DNA of 64,000 bases, from assembly GCF_004022485.1 (NCBI RefSeq), contig NZ_CP034951.1, positions 744,001 to 808,000 of the forward strand, written 5' to 3'. A program made the translations under genes and the position numbers. The stretch comes from Aequorivita sp. H23M31 (GTDB taxonomy: Bacteria > Bacteroidota > Bacteroidia > Flavobacteriales > Flavobacteriaceae). Position 1 is the first letter of the stretch, and every line of letters begins with the position of its first letter. Below the pieces are notes generated by a model, which saw nothing but the letters and a program-made list of their open reading frames with translations, was not told the origin of the DNA and did not search any database. Of the stretch, positions 45,837 to 54,906 are shown one piece after another.

Positions 45837-48089
45837 CTATTGTATTTTAAATTTCAAGATGGTATTTGAAATCTCAATTAATTTTTGCAACTCATTTTGT
45901 ATTTCTTTCTCATTCCTAGTTAGTTCATCATCGGAAGTTTTATAAACACTATTTTTGGATTCTTCAAAGGATTTCTTAACAAGAGTCTGAAAGGCAATGT
46001 TATATTCCTGAAATATCTTTTCAGAAGCATTTTCACAATTCTTTATTAAAGCTTCAAATTCCTTAATTTTAGGTTCAATTTTATCATTGTAAAATTTTGA
46101 AACATTAATTACTGTTGTTTCTATTGAATAAACTTCTATATATACAATGGTATCTTCTATCCCAAATAACCTTTTATACCATTTTTCACTTTTAACTTTT
46201 TCTTCTACCGTTCGTTGTTTGTTTTCTGTTTCTGTTTCTTTATACCCATTTATCTGTTTGATGTCTAAAATGTTAATTTTATTAAGTAATTGAGCATTAA
46301 AAGATTTTTGTTCAAAACTTTGGTTTTTTAGATTAAACTTATTACCAACCTTCTTTTTTAAATTTTGCAGATAATTTTGACCTTCATCATTTATTTTTGC
46401 CACTATATCCGTTTTTACACTTACTTCTAATTCAGAAATTGTGTTATTGACCCATTCTACTAATCGTTTTGCCTCAAAGGGACTAAGATTAGTTTTTGTG
46501 GATTTAGCTTTCAGCTTATCAAATGCCTGATCTGTCTTCCTAGTTGCATCTTGAATGAATTTTTTATTAACTTTAACACTAGCTATTTCTTGCAAAGCTT
46601 GATCTTTTCTAATACTTAATTCCTCTTCTTCCTTTTTCTTTCTCTCTTCGATTTTTTTTTGCTCGTCAACTGTTTTCTCTTCTAGATTTTTCTTTTCTAA
46701 GTCAATTTTAGATTTAATTTCATCGAATACATTATTTGCAATGCTCATCAAATCTCTATATTGAATTTTTTGATGATGATTTGCAATATAATCTTCGATA
46801 TATAACTTTAAAGCCGCTAGTCCAGAATATACTAAATCTGCATCTAATTCACTTTTTGTAATTCTTTCTTTTAAGTGTGCTTTTTGTTTTATAGTTAGAG
46901 GCGCATAGTCAATAAGTTGATAGCCTTTATAGTTTTTTTCAGGAACTGGAGTAAACTTATGTCTATAACCAGTTAATTCACCTACCTCATCATGATTTAG
47001 GGTCCCATTTAATTGTGCTAGTTTAGCGTAACTTGAACTTATAGGAAAAACACAAGGATTCTTAATTCCAAATTTCCCCAAGAACTTATAAACTTTCTCT
47101 AAAATCTCGCTAAATGACTTATTGCCTAGTTTTTCACAATCTACCTTATTGTATATAAATACGATTCTATCAAGATTTTGTTTTTGTTCTTTAAACTGAT
47201 TACTTATTGCCTTCAATGTAAAATTATCATCATTAGAGTCCATCTTTTCAGGGTCTAAAACATATAGTACAATCGGCAGGTCTTGGTTATCCTTTAAATA
47301 CCCCTGTGTTTTCAATTTATGATTTTCAAATTGAGCACTATTTGGTCCTGGTGTGTCAATAAAGTTCAATTCCATTCCAGATGAATTTAAATCTTTAATA
47401 GGGCCCTCCAAGCATAACTCTAACTCTGGATCTTTCTCTTTGTTAGCATATGTATTCCATTTTTCAAAAAAGGGTTTTATTTCATCACTTGTTTCATCAA
47501 GTATCTTATTACCTTTAATTGCCCTAGCAGTGAATTTATCAGAATCCTTTATTTTAATGGTACAAATGGTTCCAGTAGCTGTCCCGGTATCTTCAAATAA
47601 TATGTTTTTCCCTAAAATCGCATTTAACAAAGTTGATTTCCCAGAGCTCATTGTGGCAATGACAGGAACTTCAACCTTATTACTTCTTAAACTTTTAACT
47701 CTATCCTGGTTAGGTTTTATAGCGTTTGTTATAATTGGCTCGTTCGATTTTAAAGTATAATCTATAAAAGCGTCAACGGCATTATGTCTTTCCATAACTC
47801 TTCTATCATCAATAAAGTTTATTTTTCTTTTATTAATAAAGTTTTTTTCTATTTCTAAAATAGATTCAATAAAGTCCTTTTCATATGAATCACAACCATA
47901 TATTTCAATCGAGAACTTGTCATTATTGGTTGCATCTTTAACTCCTTTAATAAAACCCTCGAACCAATCTGTAATCCTTTTATCCTTATTCTCTTCTATA
48001 GATTGTTTTAAATTATTTTCTATTACTTTATCTGTGCATTCAATTTGAGAAACAAATGATACGGTATCATAATTTATTATTATTTTCAT
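45837..48089 (-). CDS. Dynamin-like GTPase
   Basis: 750 aa. GTPase domain at about 135-400: P-loop MSSGKST at 147-153 (preceded by VPVIAT), the switch Thr in TGTATGTICT (168-177), G3 DTPG at 245-248, and G4 NKVD at 314-317. The rest is two long helical bundles, including a charged coiled coil near residues 475-520 (QKKIEERKKKEEEELSIRKD) typical of dynamin stalks. The first 130 residues are an unrecognised N-terminal domain. Bacterial dynamins remodel or guard membranes, and some serve in phage defence. Second gene of the operon, 51 bp after the 69-aa gene. Confidence 0.88.
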   Translation of the reverse strand: MKIIINYDTVSFVSQIECTDKVIENNLKQSIEENKDKRITDWFEGFIKGVKDATNNDKFSIEIYGCDSYEKDFIESILEIEKNFINKRKINFIDDRRVMERHNAVDAFIDYTLKSNEPIITNAIKPNQDRVKSLRSNKVEVPVIATMSSGKSTLLNAILGKNILFEDTGTATGTICTIKIKDSDKFTARAIKGNKILDETSDEIKPFFEKWNTYANKEKDPELELCLEGPIKDLNSSGMELNFIDTPGPNSAQFENHKLKTQGYLKDNQDLPIVLYVLDPEKMDSNDDNFTLKAISNQFKEQKQNLDRIVFIYNKVDCEKLGNKSFSEILEKVYKFLGKFGIKNPCVFPISSSYAKLAQLNGTLNHDEVGELTGYRHKFTPVPEKNYKGYQLIDYAPLTIKQKAHLKERITKSELDADLVYSGLAALKLYIEDYIANHHQKIQYRDLMSIANNVFDEIKSKIDLEKKNLEEKTVDEQKKIEERKKKEEEELSIRKDQALQEIASVKVNKKFIQDATRKTDQAFDKLKAKSTKTNLSPFEAKRLVEWVNNTISELEVSVKTDIVAKINDEGQNYLQNLKKKVGNKFNLKNQSFEQKSFNAQLLNKINILDIKQINGYKETETENKQRTVEEKVKSEKWYKRLFGIEDTIVYIEVYSIETTVINVSKFYNDKIEPKIKEFEALIKNCENASEKIFQEYNIAFQTLVKKSFEESKNSVYKTSDDELTRNEKEIQNELQKLIEISNTILKFKIQ

Positions 48090-48140
48090 TCTTTTGGAAA
48101 TTTTGTTTTATTATTAAGACAAATCCTTTAATCTAGATAT

Positions 48141-48350
48141 CTAAACGGTTCTATACTCCATATACCCCATACTCAAATACCCCTCAGATTTCAAATCCAA
48201 CCCATGAACCCTCATAAAAGCCTTATGAATTTTCTCAACTTCATCAAATGGATTGGAGCACATTGTGCTCACTTGAACAGATAATCCTTTGTCCACAAAT
48301 TCTCCCTTTACGGTCATTGGTATCTTTGTTTTGATTTCGAAAACTGCCAT
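48141..48350 (-). CDS. DUF6140-like small protein, first gene of the operon
   Basis: 69 aa: MAVFEIKTKIPMTVKGEFVD, then KGLSVQVSTMCSNPFDEVEK and a LKSEGYLSMGYMEY end. This pattern (short strands, KGxxVxVxSxxSNP, LGxL-x-MGYxE) fits a small Bacteroidota family I associate with DUF6140, of unknown function. It leads the six-gene unit; the operator copy lies 105 bp upstream of its start. The family number is from memory and should be checked. Confidence 0.65.
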   Translation of the reverse strand: MAVFEIKTKIPMTVKGEFVDKGLSVQVSTMCSNPFDEVEKIHKAFMRVHGLDLKSEGYLSMGYMEYRTV

Positions 48351-48454
48351 AAATGCTTTATTTTAATTTTATTACTTTTCTATTATTCACCTTATTTTAT
48401 TTTTCATTCTCCAAAAACAACGTTCAGTTCTTTTATGCAATAATAAAAATTTCC

Positions 48455-48473
48455 TTTCCCATATATTGGGAAA
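48455..48473. promoter_or_regulatory. Operator TTTCCCA-N5-TGGGAAA, copy 2
   Basis: TTTCCCATATATTGGGAAA upstream of the six-gene operon. The arms are identical to the site at the WYL promoter; only the 5-bp spacer differs. Confidence 0.85.
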
Positions 48474-48479
48474 ATCGAA

Positions 48480-49065
48480 TTACTTAAATCCCTATTGACA
48501 TTTTTGTAATAAAAGGAGATTACAACAAAAATTTTAACAACTCGTTTTCTGAAAATCCTTATCAGGATTCCATAAAATTATGTTAAAACTAGACTATTTT
48601 TTATATACTCTCCAAAATTAATTTCATCATAAAATGACTCTGTCAGGTGTAATTTATTTTAATATTCTCAAAATTTTTACCTTAATTCTACTCTTTATAG
48701 CTGAGATTTAAAACATTAGCCATTACAAAATTTTCAAAGCTTTTCAAGATTATATTATTGAATTTTCTCAAATAATTTTAATAGCAAATCCTTGATTAAA
48801 TAACATTCACTAATTAATCTCATTTCTATTCAATAAGAATAAGTTTTTAACTTTCCAAACATAAAATAAAACCAGCAACCATTTTTACGGGATTCCACAT
48901 ATAGTCAAAAAAGATTTTTATTCTAGAACACAACTGACATTTCCAAACATGTATATGCGTATAGATTGTGCTATTAGAATAATTTAAATCAAAAAAGGAC
49001 ACCTTTTAAAAAAGATGTCTCTAGCACAGAAGAAAGATTTTTACAGTTTTAAAAATTGAGGTAAT
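48480..49065. other. Very AT-rich gene-free DNA
   Basis: About 590 bp between the operon promoter and module copy 2. No supportable gene or repeat seen. Confidence 0.45.
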
Positions 49066-49070
49066 CCTTC

Positions 49071-49340
49071 TTGCAATTGAAAATGATTCCTTTAAGTAAA
49101 ATAGGATCGATAACTACCGAAAGTGTAAAAAAGATTGAAAATGAAGTAAAAACTGACGTGTGCATATTCCCAAAAGACGTCCAACGCATCACTGGAAGAA
49201 GTGAGCGATATGGTAGACTCCTACTCCACCAGATCAGAAAGCATTTTGACAAGCAGCCTCATCAGTTCGTCACAGCTGAAGAATTCGCAGAGTTCACAGG
49301 AGTCAATATTGAGACCGTAAATGAATACCTCAAGAATTAA
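49071..49340 (+). CDS. Small HTH-like protein of duplicated module, copy 2
   Basis: 89 aa, or 85 from the second Met (MIPLSKIGSITTESVKKIEN). The last 60 residues are nearly identical to the 65-aa protein at 39271 (VCIFPKDVQRITGRSERYGR onwards); the N-terminal 28 residues are unique to this copy. The last codons diverge too (GVNIETVNEYLKN versus GVDLETVKDYLKD). High nucleotide identity in only the central part points to recent duplication with decay outside, or gene conversion. Confidence 0.68.
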   Translation: MQLKMIPLSKIGSITTESVKKIENEVKTDVCIFPKDVQRITGRSERYGRLLLHQIRKHFDKQPHQFVTAEEFAEFTGVNIETVNEYLKN

Positions 49341-49436
49341 CAAATTATAGCAAATTCTATGAGAAATAGAATTCCAATAATTCGTATCTTTAACTCAGAA
49401 TCGATTTGAACCAAGTACAATGGCCATCAAATTGAA

Positions 49437-49568
49437 TGTACCCTAATCGGACCCCTATCCAAAAATCACATAATTAGAGGTTTGGTTATCAATGTGTTAC
49501 AAGCAAGGTTGTAATCTTGTCATCCCGACAAAGTGGAAAATGATCCGGCAGGGCCGGGTCATTTTTTA
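49437..49568 (+). ncRNA. Structured non-coding segment, module copy 2
   Basis: Aligns with 39490-39618 through shared ACCCTAATC, GTTTG-TTATCAAT, GGAAAATGATC and ATTTTTTATTT. Contains CTTGTC-ATCC-CGACAAAG (49516-49533) and a terminator AAATGATCCGGC/GCCGGGTCATTT followed by TTTT (49538-49568). The terminator stem differs in several bases from copy 1 yet stays paired. Confidence 0.5.
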
Positions 49569-49594
49569 TTTGAGAAAACGTCAAAAGCAGAACT

Positions 49595-49789
49595 TTTGTA
49601 GGATTTCGCGAATAAAAAATGAGAACGCGATGAGCGTTCATTTTCCATTTGCAAGGAGGATTTATTAAGATCCTGTAAATCTTATAACGTTAAATGCATT
49701 GCTTTTGTAAGTAAATGGATATAAAAAATGAGAACGCGATGAGCTTTCATTTTCCATTTGCAAGGAGGATTTATTAAGATTCTGTAAAT
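49595..49789. repeat. Two tandem 109-bp units after module copy 2
   Basis: Cores at 49612-49680 and 49721-49789, each TAAAAAATGAGAACGCGATG then CATTTTCCATTTGCAAGGAG, differ at only a few bases. A related single unit follows module copy 1 at about 39638-39735. Confidence 0.75.
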
Positions 49790-49866
49790 TTTGTAAACCT
49801 AATCAAGGCAAACACCATTTCACACCTAAGCCCTAAATCATACTGATATACAGGGTTTTCTTTCTG

Positions 49867-50503
49867 ATGCATAGCAAAAAACCATTATATTTGGTCTAAA
49901 AATATCCTCTGGTCCTGGTTCCTCGCCAACGAAAAAAAACTACGAACCATTCACACCCTTCCGAAAAGTGAAGGCAACCAATTATTATACTGGTTTCACC
50001 AGCATCTCCGTTACTACAGTCCTAAAATAGGATTTCAGTTAATTATCGCTATCAGTTCCAAAAAACCATCAACGCTTTCCTTTTCAACTTGTGGTGATTA
50101 CGAAGTGCGGCAACTCATTTTAAGCCTAATAGAATCGGCCCTGAAATTCCCCAACTGGATTATCTCAACCATTATAGAAACGCTATCTGAAGATGATTCA
50201 GAATATCTCGAAAATGAATTCAACATAAATAAAGCAAGCTTTATCACCTCCAACATAAAGTCTTGGATTGAACACATTGACCCAGTAACAAATAAGTTTA
50301 TGCTAGGAATAGTTCTCAATTTTCCAACAGCTAAAACTGGGCGTGAAATAGTACATCAAACAGTAGTCAGAATATTAAAAGAAACCCTAGGAGATTACAT
50401 CTACAACCACCAAATAGAAAACATCATCATCCACAACCAACTCCCAAACGATAAAGAAGTACTCGAACTCAAAGAACTCAAACTGTTTTTAGAGTATAAA
50501 TAG
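49867..50503 (+). CDS. Hypothetical protein with likely N-terminal frameshift
   Basis: The clear frame from GTG 50105 gives 132 aa (MRQLILSLIESALKFPNWII onwards). The same frame continues upstream without stop to 49868 and encodes protein-like sequence (ILWSWFLANEKKLRTIH, LLYWFHQHLRYYSPKIGFQL), but with no start codon. ATG 49867 is one base out of frame: it reads MHS then six A's; with five it would join as MHSKNHYIWSKNILWSWF. So the gene is probably about 211 aa with a +1 indel in an A6 run, or a sequencing error. Family not recognised; cytosolic and helical. Confidence 0.5.
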
Positions 50504-50571
50504 CAGAAAACCTTCAACACAGATAACTCATAACTCTGAACTCATAGCTAAAACAATACTAACTGCAGTTA

Positions 50572-50840
50572 TTAACTATTCATAATACTTAAGGTTAAAT
50601 CAACTTCAGTTAAATGCTCTAAAACTATTGCCTCACTTAAAAAGTCACCTTTTTTCTTTAAAGATTTTTCAATATAATTATCAAAATCTATTTTTTTAAA
50701 AAGGTTATGGGAAACCCAAAAACATGTCCTAAAAACTCTATTTCAACGAATTTATCACTGGAAAACAAGAGATTCGTAGAAACTTTAAAGTTTGATTATT
50801 TCAAAATTGTCATCTATACTATTACCATAAGAGAAGATTC
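50572..50840 (-). pseudogene. Frameshifted hypothetical gene remnant
   Basis: Directly after the lipid kinase stop on the minus strand. One frame reads YPIGIFSYGNSIDDNFEIIK and stops; shifting by one T in CTTTAAAG it continues as VSTNLLFSSDKFVEIEFLGH, VFGFPITFLKKIDFDNYIEK, to a stop at 50572. Composition is protein-like in both parts. No family recognised and no good start codon, so a decayed gene of about 90 aa is the best reading. Confidence 0.4.
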
Positions 50841-51692
50841 CTATAGGGTAATGAATACTCTAGGGCTTGAAATGCAAAGAAGTTCACCATCAATTTGCGC
50901 TTGAAAATCAGTTCCAGTTTTTCGGAATATATCAATCCGCTTAGTCTGATAGCAATGAAATTCGAGAAGAAATTCCGGTTTCTTTAAAAGCATAAGAAGT
51001 CCGAAAACCAACATTTTCCATGCTAATTGGGGCACGATTACCACATTCAAAAGGCCATCTTGTAGTGATGCTTTGGGAGTTAGGCTCATTCCGTATCCCA
51101 TCACATTGGAGTTCGACACGAAAATAAGAAACGGATTTACCATCTGAGTGGTGCCGTTGATTTCAATTACAATTTCGTCCTGTCTGTGGTATTCCTTAAA
51201 GGATTGTAGAGAAGCTTTAACATAGGTTAAAAGCGAGCGACGCTGGGATGCTTCGTAATTCTTGATCACACTGGCATCAAAGCCAAAACCGGTGTTGCTG
51301 AAAAAATAGGAATCATTGACACGACCCACATCAATAGGAACAGATTTATTTTTAAGGATTACCCCTATCGCTTTTTCCAGCTTTTTTGGGATTTTCAGAT
51401 TGGAGGCCAATCCATTGCCGGAGCCCATCGGAATAATACCCAAAAGAATACCCGTATTCACCAAGGCAGAAGCAACCTCATTGATGGTGCCATCCCCACC
51501 ACAGGCCACGATAACCTCGGCTTTTTCCCTTATGGATTCCTCTGTAAGCGAGATGGCGTACCTTTTATATTCCGAAATTTTAACAGTGATTGAATATTTA
51601 TCCTTAGAAAAATAATTCCCCAAAAAGGCTTCAGAAAGTTTGTTCTTTCCCGATCCGGAAATAGGATTTATGATGAAATGGATATGGATCAA
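50841..51692 (-). CDS. YegS/DagK-family lipid kinase
   Basis: 283 aa diacylglycerol kinase catalytic family. NPISGSGK at 8-15, the nucleotide-binding CGGDGTINEVASAL (about 64-77), IPMGSGNGLASNL (about 86-98), and the C-terminal DGELL. Phosphorylates a lipid (diacylglycerol or a related alcohol) with ATP at the inner membrane. Its start follows the stop of the LTA-synthase-like gene by 1 bp, so they are one operon. The pairing makes sense: glycerophosphate transfer releases diacylglycerol, which such a kinase can recycle. Confidence 0.9.
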   Translation of the reverse strand: MIHIHFIINPISGSGKNKLSEAFLGNYFSKDKYSITVKISEYKRYAISLTEESIREKAEVIVACGGDGTINEVASALVNTGILLGIIPMGSGNGLASNLKIPKKLEKAIGVILKNKSVPIDVGRVNDSYFFSNTGFGFDASVIKNYEASQRRSLLTYVKASLQSFKEYHRQDEIVIEINGTTQMVNPFLIFVSNSNVMGYGMSLTPKASLQDGLLNVVIVPQLAWKMLVFGLLMLLKKPEFLLEFHCYQTKRIDIFRKTGTDFQAQIDGELLCISSPRVFITL

Positions 51693-51693
51693 T

Positions 51694-53673
51694 CTATTTG
51701 TTTTTCAGTTTTAAACCTCCACTTTCATATAGGTCATCCGCTACTTCATAATAGGAAACCGTGTGCTTCATAAACTCTTCGTTTAAAGGTTGGGGAGATA
51801 GAGCGTTGTCCACCGGATTCCAAGAATAGAAATTGGCGTCTCCAAGTTCGTCCAGGATCATCACCTTATTGTCTTTTAAAAGTCCTAATTTTCTGTAGTT
51901 TCCTATAAACGCCCGTTCCTCGGTAGGATCCATTTTCAAAATGTCCTGACCAAATAGATTGGAATCATAATCCCAATTGAATTGTGCAAAAAGTGTTGGA
52001 AACAGATCGAATTGTGAAGCAAGCTGGCTCGCTTTTAAAGGGGATTTATTTGGTAAGTTTATAATAAAAGCCGGAATGTGGTAATTTTTGACATCCAACT
52101 CCCATCGGCCAGCGCTACTGGCACAGTGGTCACTCATAATCACAAAAACAGTGTTTTTATACCAAGGTTTATCTTTCGCCTGTTTTAGAAATTCTTTAAT
52201 GGCATAATCGGTGTATTTTACCGCTCCTTCCCTACTGGTACCTGAGGGAATGTCGATTTTACCTTCGGGATAGGTATAGGGCTTGTGGTTTGAGGTGGTC
52301 ATTACGAAGTCAAAAAAGGGTTTGTCACTGGTGTGTGCTTTATCGGCCTCTTTTAAAACCTTATTGTAGATATCCATATCGCAAACGCCCCAGGCATTTT
52401 CAAAAGTTACCTCCTTATCATCGATATTGGTCCTATTGGTAGTAATACTGGCATCGAGGAGGAAACCCCGGCCCCTATCAATAATATTGAAACCGTTGCC
52501 CCCAAAATAGGTGTTCATATTATCGAAATACCCATCACCACCATAAAAGAAATTCCGAACATATCCTTTTTCCTTAAATACTTCGCCTATAGTAAAAAGA
52601 CCCTGATTGTTTTTGCGTTTAACGATACTTCTTCCCGGAGTTGGCGGAATGGAAAGGGTAATTGCCTCCATTCCCCTAACGGTTCGCGTTCCCGTAGCAT
52701 ACAGATTTTGGAAAAAAAGACTGTGGTTTGCCAAGGAATCTAAAGTGGGGGTTATGTGTTCCTCATTTCCAAAAGTCTTTAAAAAATCTGCACTCAGGCT
52801 TTCCACACAAATAAAAATGACATTTGGGGTAAGATCTTTTTGGGTACTATGGCTGTTTACAACTTTTCTATAAATGGAATTCGCTTCGGGATCGATCAAA
52901 CTATCACCAGCACGGGTATAAACCGACTTTAAATAAGCAAAGGCCTCCTTCTCTGAAATGGTTTTATAAAAATCCTTATAGGGCAATTCGTTGTTTCTGA
53001 AAGCTGCAAAAAAGGAATAAATACCTGCTTTTGCCAATTCATTATTGTATCTGTTTTTTGAAAAGTCGGCTATACTGTTTGTAATAAAAAAGCCGGCTAT
53101 CAACGCAATTATAAACCAGGGCAAGGCTGCATAAAGTTTTGGAAGAAAGGAAGTTTGGCTTGTAAAAGTGCTTTTGAAATATCCCAATTTTGAGACTATA
53201 TAGACACTTCCTAAAACCATTATTAGCATTCCTGAAATTAAGAGTGGCAAGGGATAGCTTTCGTCAATGTTCTTTACAACTTCATAGGTATAGATTAAAT
53301 AATCAACTGCTATAAAGTTGAACCGTCTGTGGAATTCATCCCAAAAGGTAAATTCCCCGAAAAAGGAAAATAGAACTATAAGTGTAACCAAGGAAAAACC
53401 AAAATAGGTCACTATCCGGTCCAATATGGAGCCATAGAACTTTTTGGGAAGCAGAAGAAGATAGATGAGATAAGGGATAGTAAAAAATGAAAGGGTAGTA
53501 ATGTCGAATAAAAAACCGATCACGAACGTGCTCAGCAACGCAGAAAAACCCTTATCAACTTCGGAAAAACTCCATACCAAAAAGCTGAGCCTAACAATAA
53601 AAGAAAGAATAAGAAAAAGGGATGCAAACGCATTTAGAGCAGCAAAGCGTTTGGGGAAAATGGTGTATTTCAT
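51694..53673 (-). CDS. LTA synthase family (MdoB-like) phosphoglycerol transferase
   Basis: 659 aa. Five N-terminal membrane spans (about 10-190), then a periplasmic sulfatase-fold domain (about 260-600). Metal-binding Glu in VIFICVESLSADFLK, nucleophilic Thr in ATGTRTVRGMEA, and VFVIMSDHCASSAG with the metal-binding Asp and His. Transfers phosphoglycerol-type groups from phospholipid to glycans or lipids outside the membrane. Substrate in Bacteroidota is not established. First gene of the operon with the lipid kinase. Confidence 0.9.
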   Translation of the reverse strand: MKYTIFPKRFAALNAFASLFLILSFIVRLSFLVWSFSEVDKGFSALLSTFVIGFLFDITTLSFFTIPYLIYLLLLPKKFYGSILDRIVTYFGFSLVTLIVLFSFFGEFTFWDEFHRRFNFIAVDYLIYTYEVVKNIDESYPLPLLISGMLIMVLGSVYIVSKLGYFKSTFTSQTSFLPKLYAALPWFIIALIAGFFITNSIADFSKNRYNNELAKAGIYSFFAAFRNNELPYKDFYKTISEKEAFAYLKSVYTRAGDSLIDPEANSIYRKVVNSHSTQKDLTPNVIFICVESLSADFLKTFGNEEHITPTLDSLANHSLFFQNLYATGTRTVRGMEAITLSIPPTPGRSIVKRKNNQGLFTIGEVFKEKGYVRNFFYGGDGYFDNMNTYFGGNGFNIIDRGRGFLLDASITTNRTNIDDKEVTFENAWGVCDMDIYNKVLKEADKAHTSDKPFFDFVMTTSNHKPYTYPEGKIDIPSGTSREGAVKYTDYAIKEFLKQAKDKPWYKNTVFVIMSDHCASSAGRWELDVKNYHIPAFIINLPNKSPLKASQLASQFDLFPTLFAQFNWDYDSNLFGQDILKMDPTEERAFIGNYRKLGLLKDNKVMILDELGDANFYSWNPVDNALSPQPLNEEFMKHTVSYYEVADDLYESGGLKLKNK

Positions 53674-53778
53674 TGAAGTATTGAGAATTTAGTTAACACC
53701 AAAACTAAGGGAAGAATCTAAAGTAAATTTAAAGTTAGAACAATGGATAAATGGAGGGTGAAGGACTTACTATCACCT

Positions 53779-54730
53779 GACTACTGTGCGGGGACAGGGC
53801 GGGGCAACCGATTTAAAGAAGTTCTGAGTGTTGAACCCCATTCGGGGTTCTGGGCGATGGGTGGATTATAACCCCCGCACGGCACTTCGTTTGTGCGGGG
53901 TTATCGATATTGGACCCCTTCGGGGCCATTCGAGAAAAATGGAAATTCCGTACCCAATAAACTCGAAGAGGTGAAATCTTGAATTTTAAAATTGGGAAAT
54001 CGGAAAAAATGGACGACTAAAAGCTTACTCTCCTGACTACTGTGCGGGGACAGGGCGGGGCAAACGATTTAAAGAAGTTCTGGGCGTTGAACCCACTTCG
54101 GGGTTCTGGGAATGTGTGGGTTATAACCCCCGCACCGCTCTTCGTTTGTGCAGGGTTATCGATATTGGGCCCCTTCGCGGTCATTCGCAAAAAATGGAAA
54201 TTCCGTACCCAATAAACTCGAAGAGGTGAAAATTTTAAAGTTGGCATAGCGGAAAAAATGGACGACTAAAAGCTTACTGCTGACTACTGTGCGGGGACAG
54301 GGCGGGGCAACCGATTTAAAGAAGTTCTGGGTGTTGAACCCACTTCAGGGTTCTGGGTGATGGGTGGGTTATAACCCCCGCACGGCACTTCGTTTGTGCG
54401 GGGTTATCGATATTGGACCCCTTAGGGGTCATTCCCGAAAAATGGAAATTCTATACCCAATAAACTCGAATATTTGAAATGTTGAATTTTAAAGTTGGCA
54501 TAGCGGAAAAAATGGACGACTAAAAGCTTACTCTCCTGACTGCTGTGCGGGGACAGGGCGGGGCAACCGATTTAAAGAAGTTCCGGGTGTTGAAACCACT
54601 TCGGGGTTCTGGGTATGTGTGGGTTATAACCCCCGCACGGCACTTCGTTTGTGCGGGGTTTTCGATATTGGACCCCTTCGGGCCATTCCCGAAAAATGGA
54701 AATTCCGTACCCAATAAACTCGAAGAGGTA
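53779..54730. repeat. Four tandem ~250-bp hairpin-rich units
   Basis: Units start at 53779, 54035, 54282 and 54538 (GACT(A/G)CTGTGCGGGGACAGG), with periods of 256, 247 and 256 bp. Each holds three hairpins: GAACCC-x-TTC-GGGGTTC, ATAACCCCCGCAC...GTGCGGGGTTAT (one bulge) and GACCCCTTCGGGGC. Units end in CCCAATAAACTCGAA. GC is far above the flanks. No coding potential; open frames inside are artefacts of the repeat. Confidence 0.9.
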
Positions 54731-54906
54731 TTATTCCTCGTCAATGTCCGTTCCCCATTCCATTCATCCAAAAAATTCCTTGACCTATTTGCCTTATATC
54801 TATGAGCATCCAGAAGAATAATCAATTATCAGAGATTTGCCTATTCAGGAAGGTAGGCGTCCGCTAAAGGAATCAAAAATTAAAGCGATTCCCCTTCCAG
54901 CTTTCC

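Noticed and set aside
39490..49568. Retron or diversity-generating retroelement suggested by the paired structured segments
   Set aside because: No reverse transcriptase gene occurs anywhere in the window.
53779..54730. CRISPR array or integron attC array
   Set aside because: Units are 250 bp and nearly identical throughout with no unique spacers, no cas genes and no integron integrase beside them.
54520..54825. 101-aa and 76-aa frames inside the tandem array
   Set aside because: They exist only because the repeat unit lacks stops in one frame; sequence is that of hairpin DNA.
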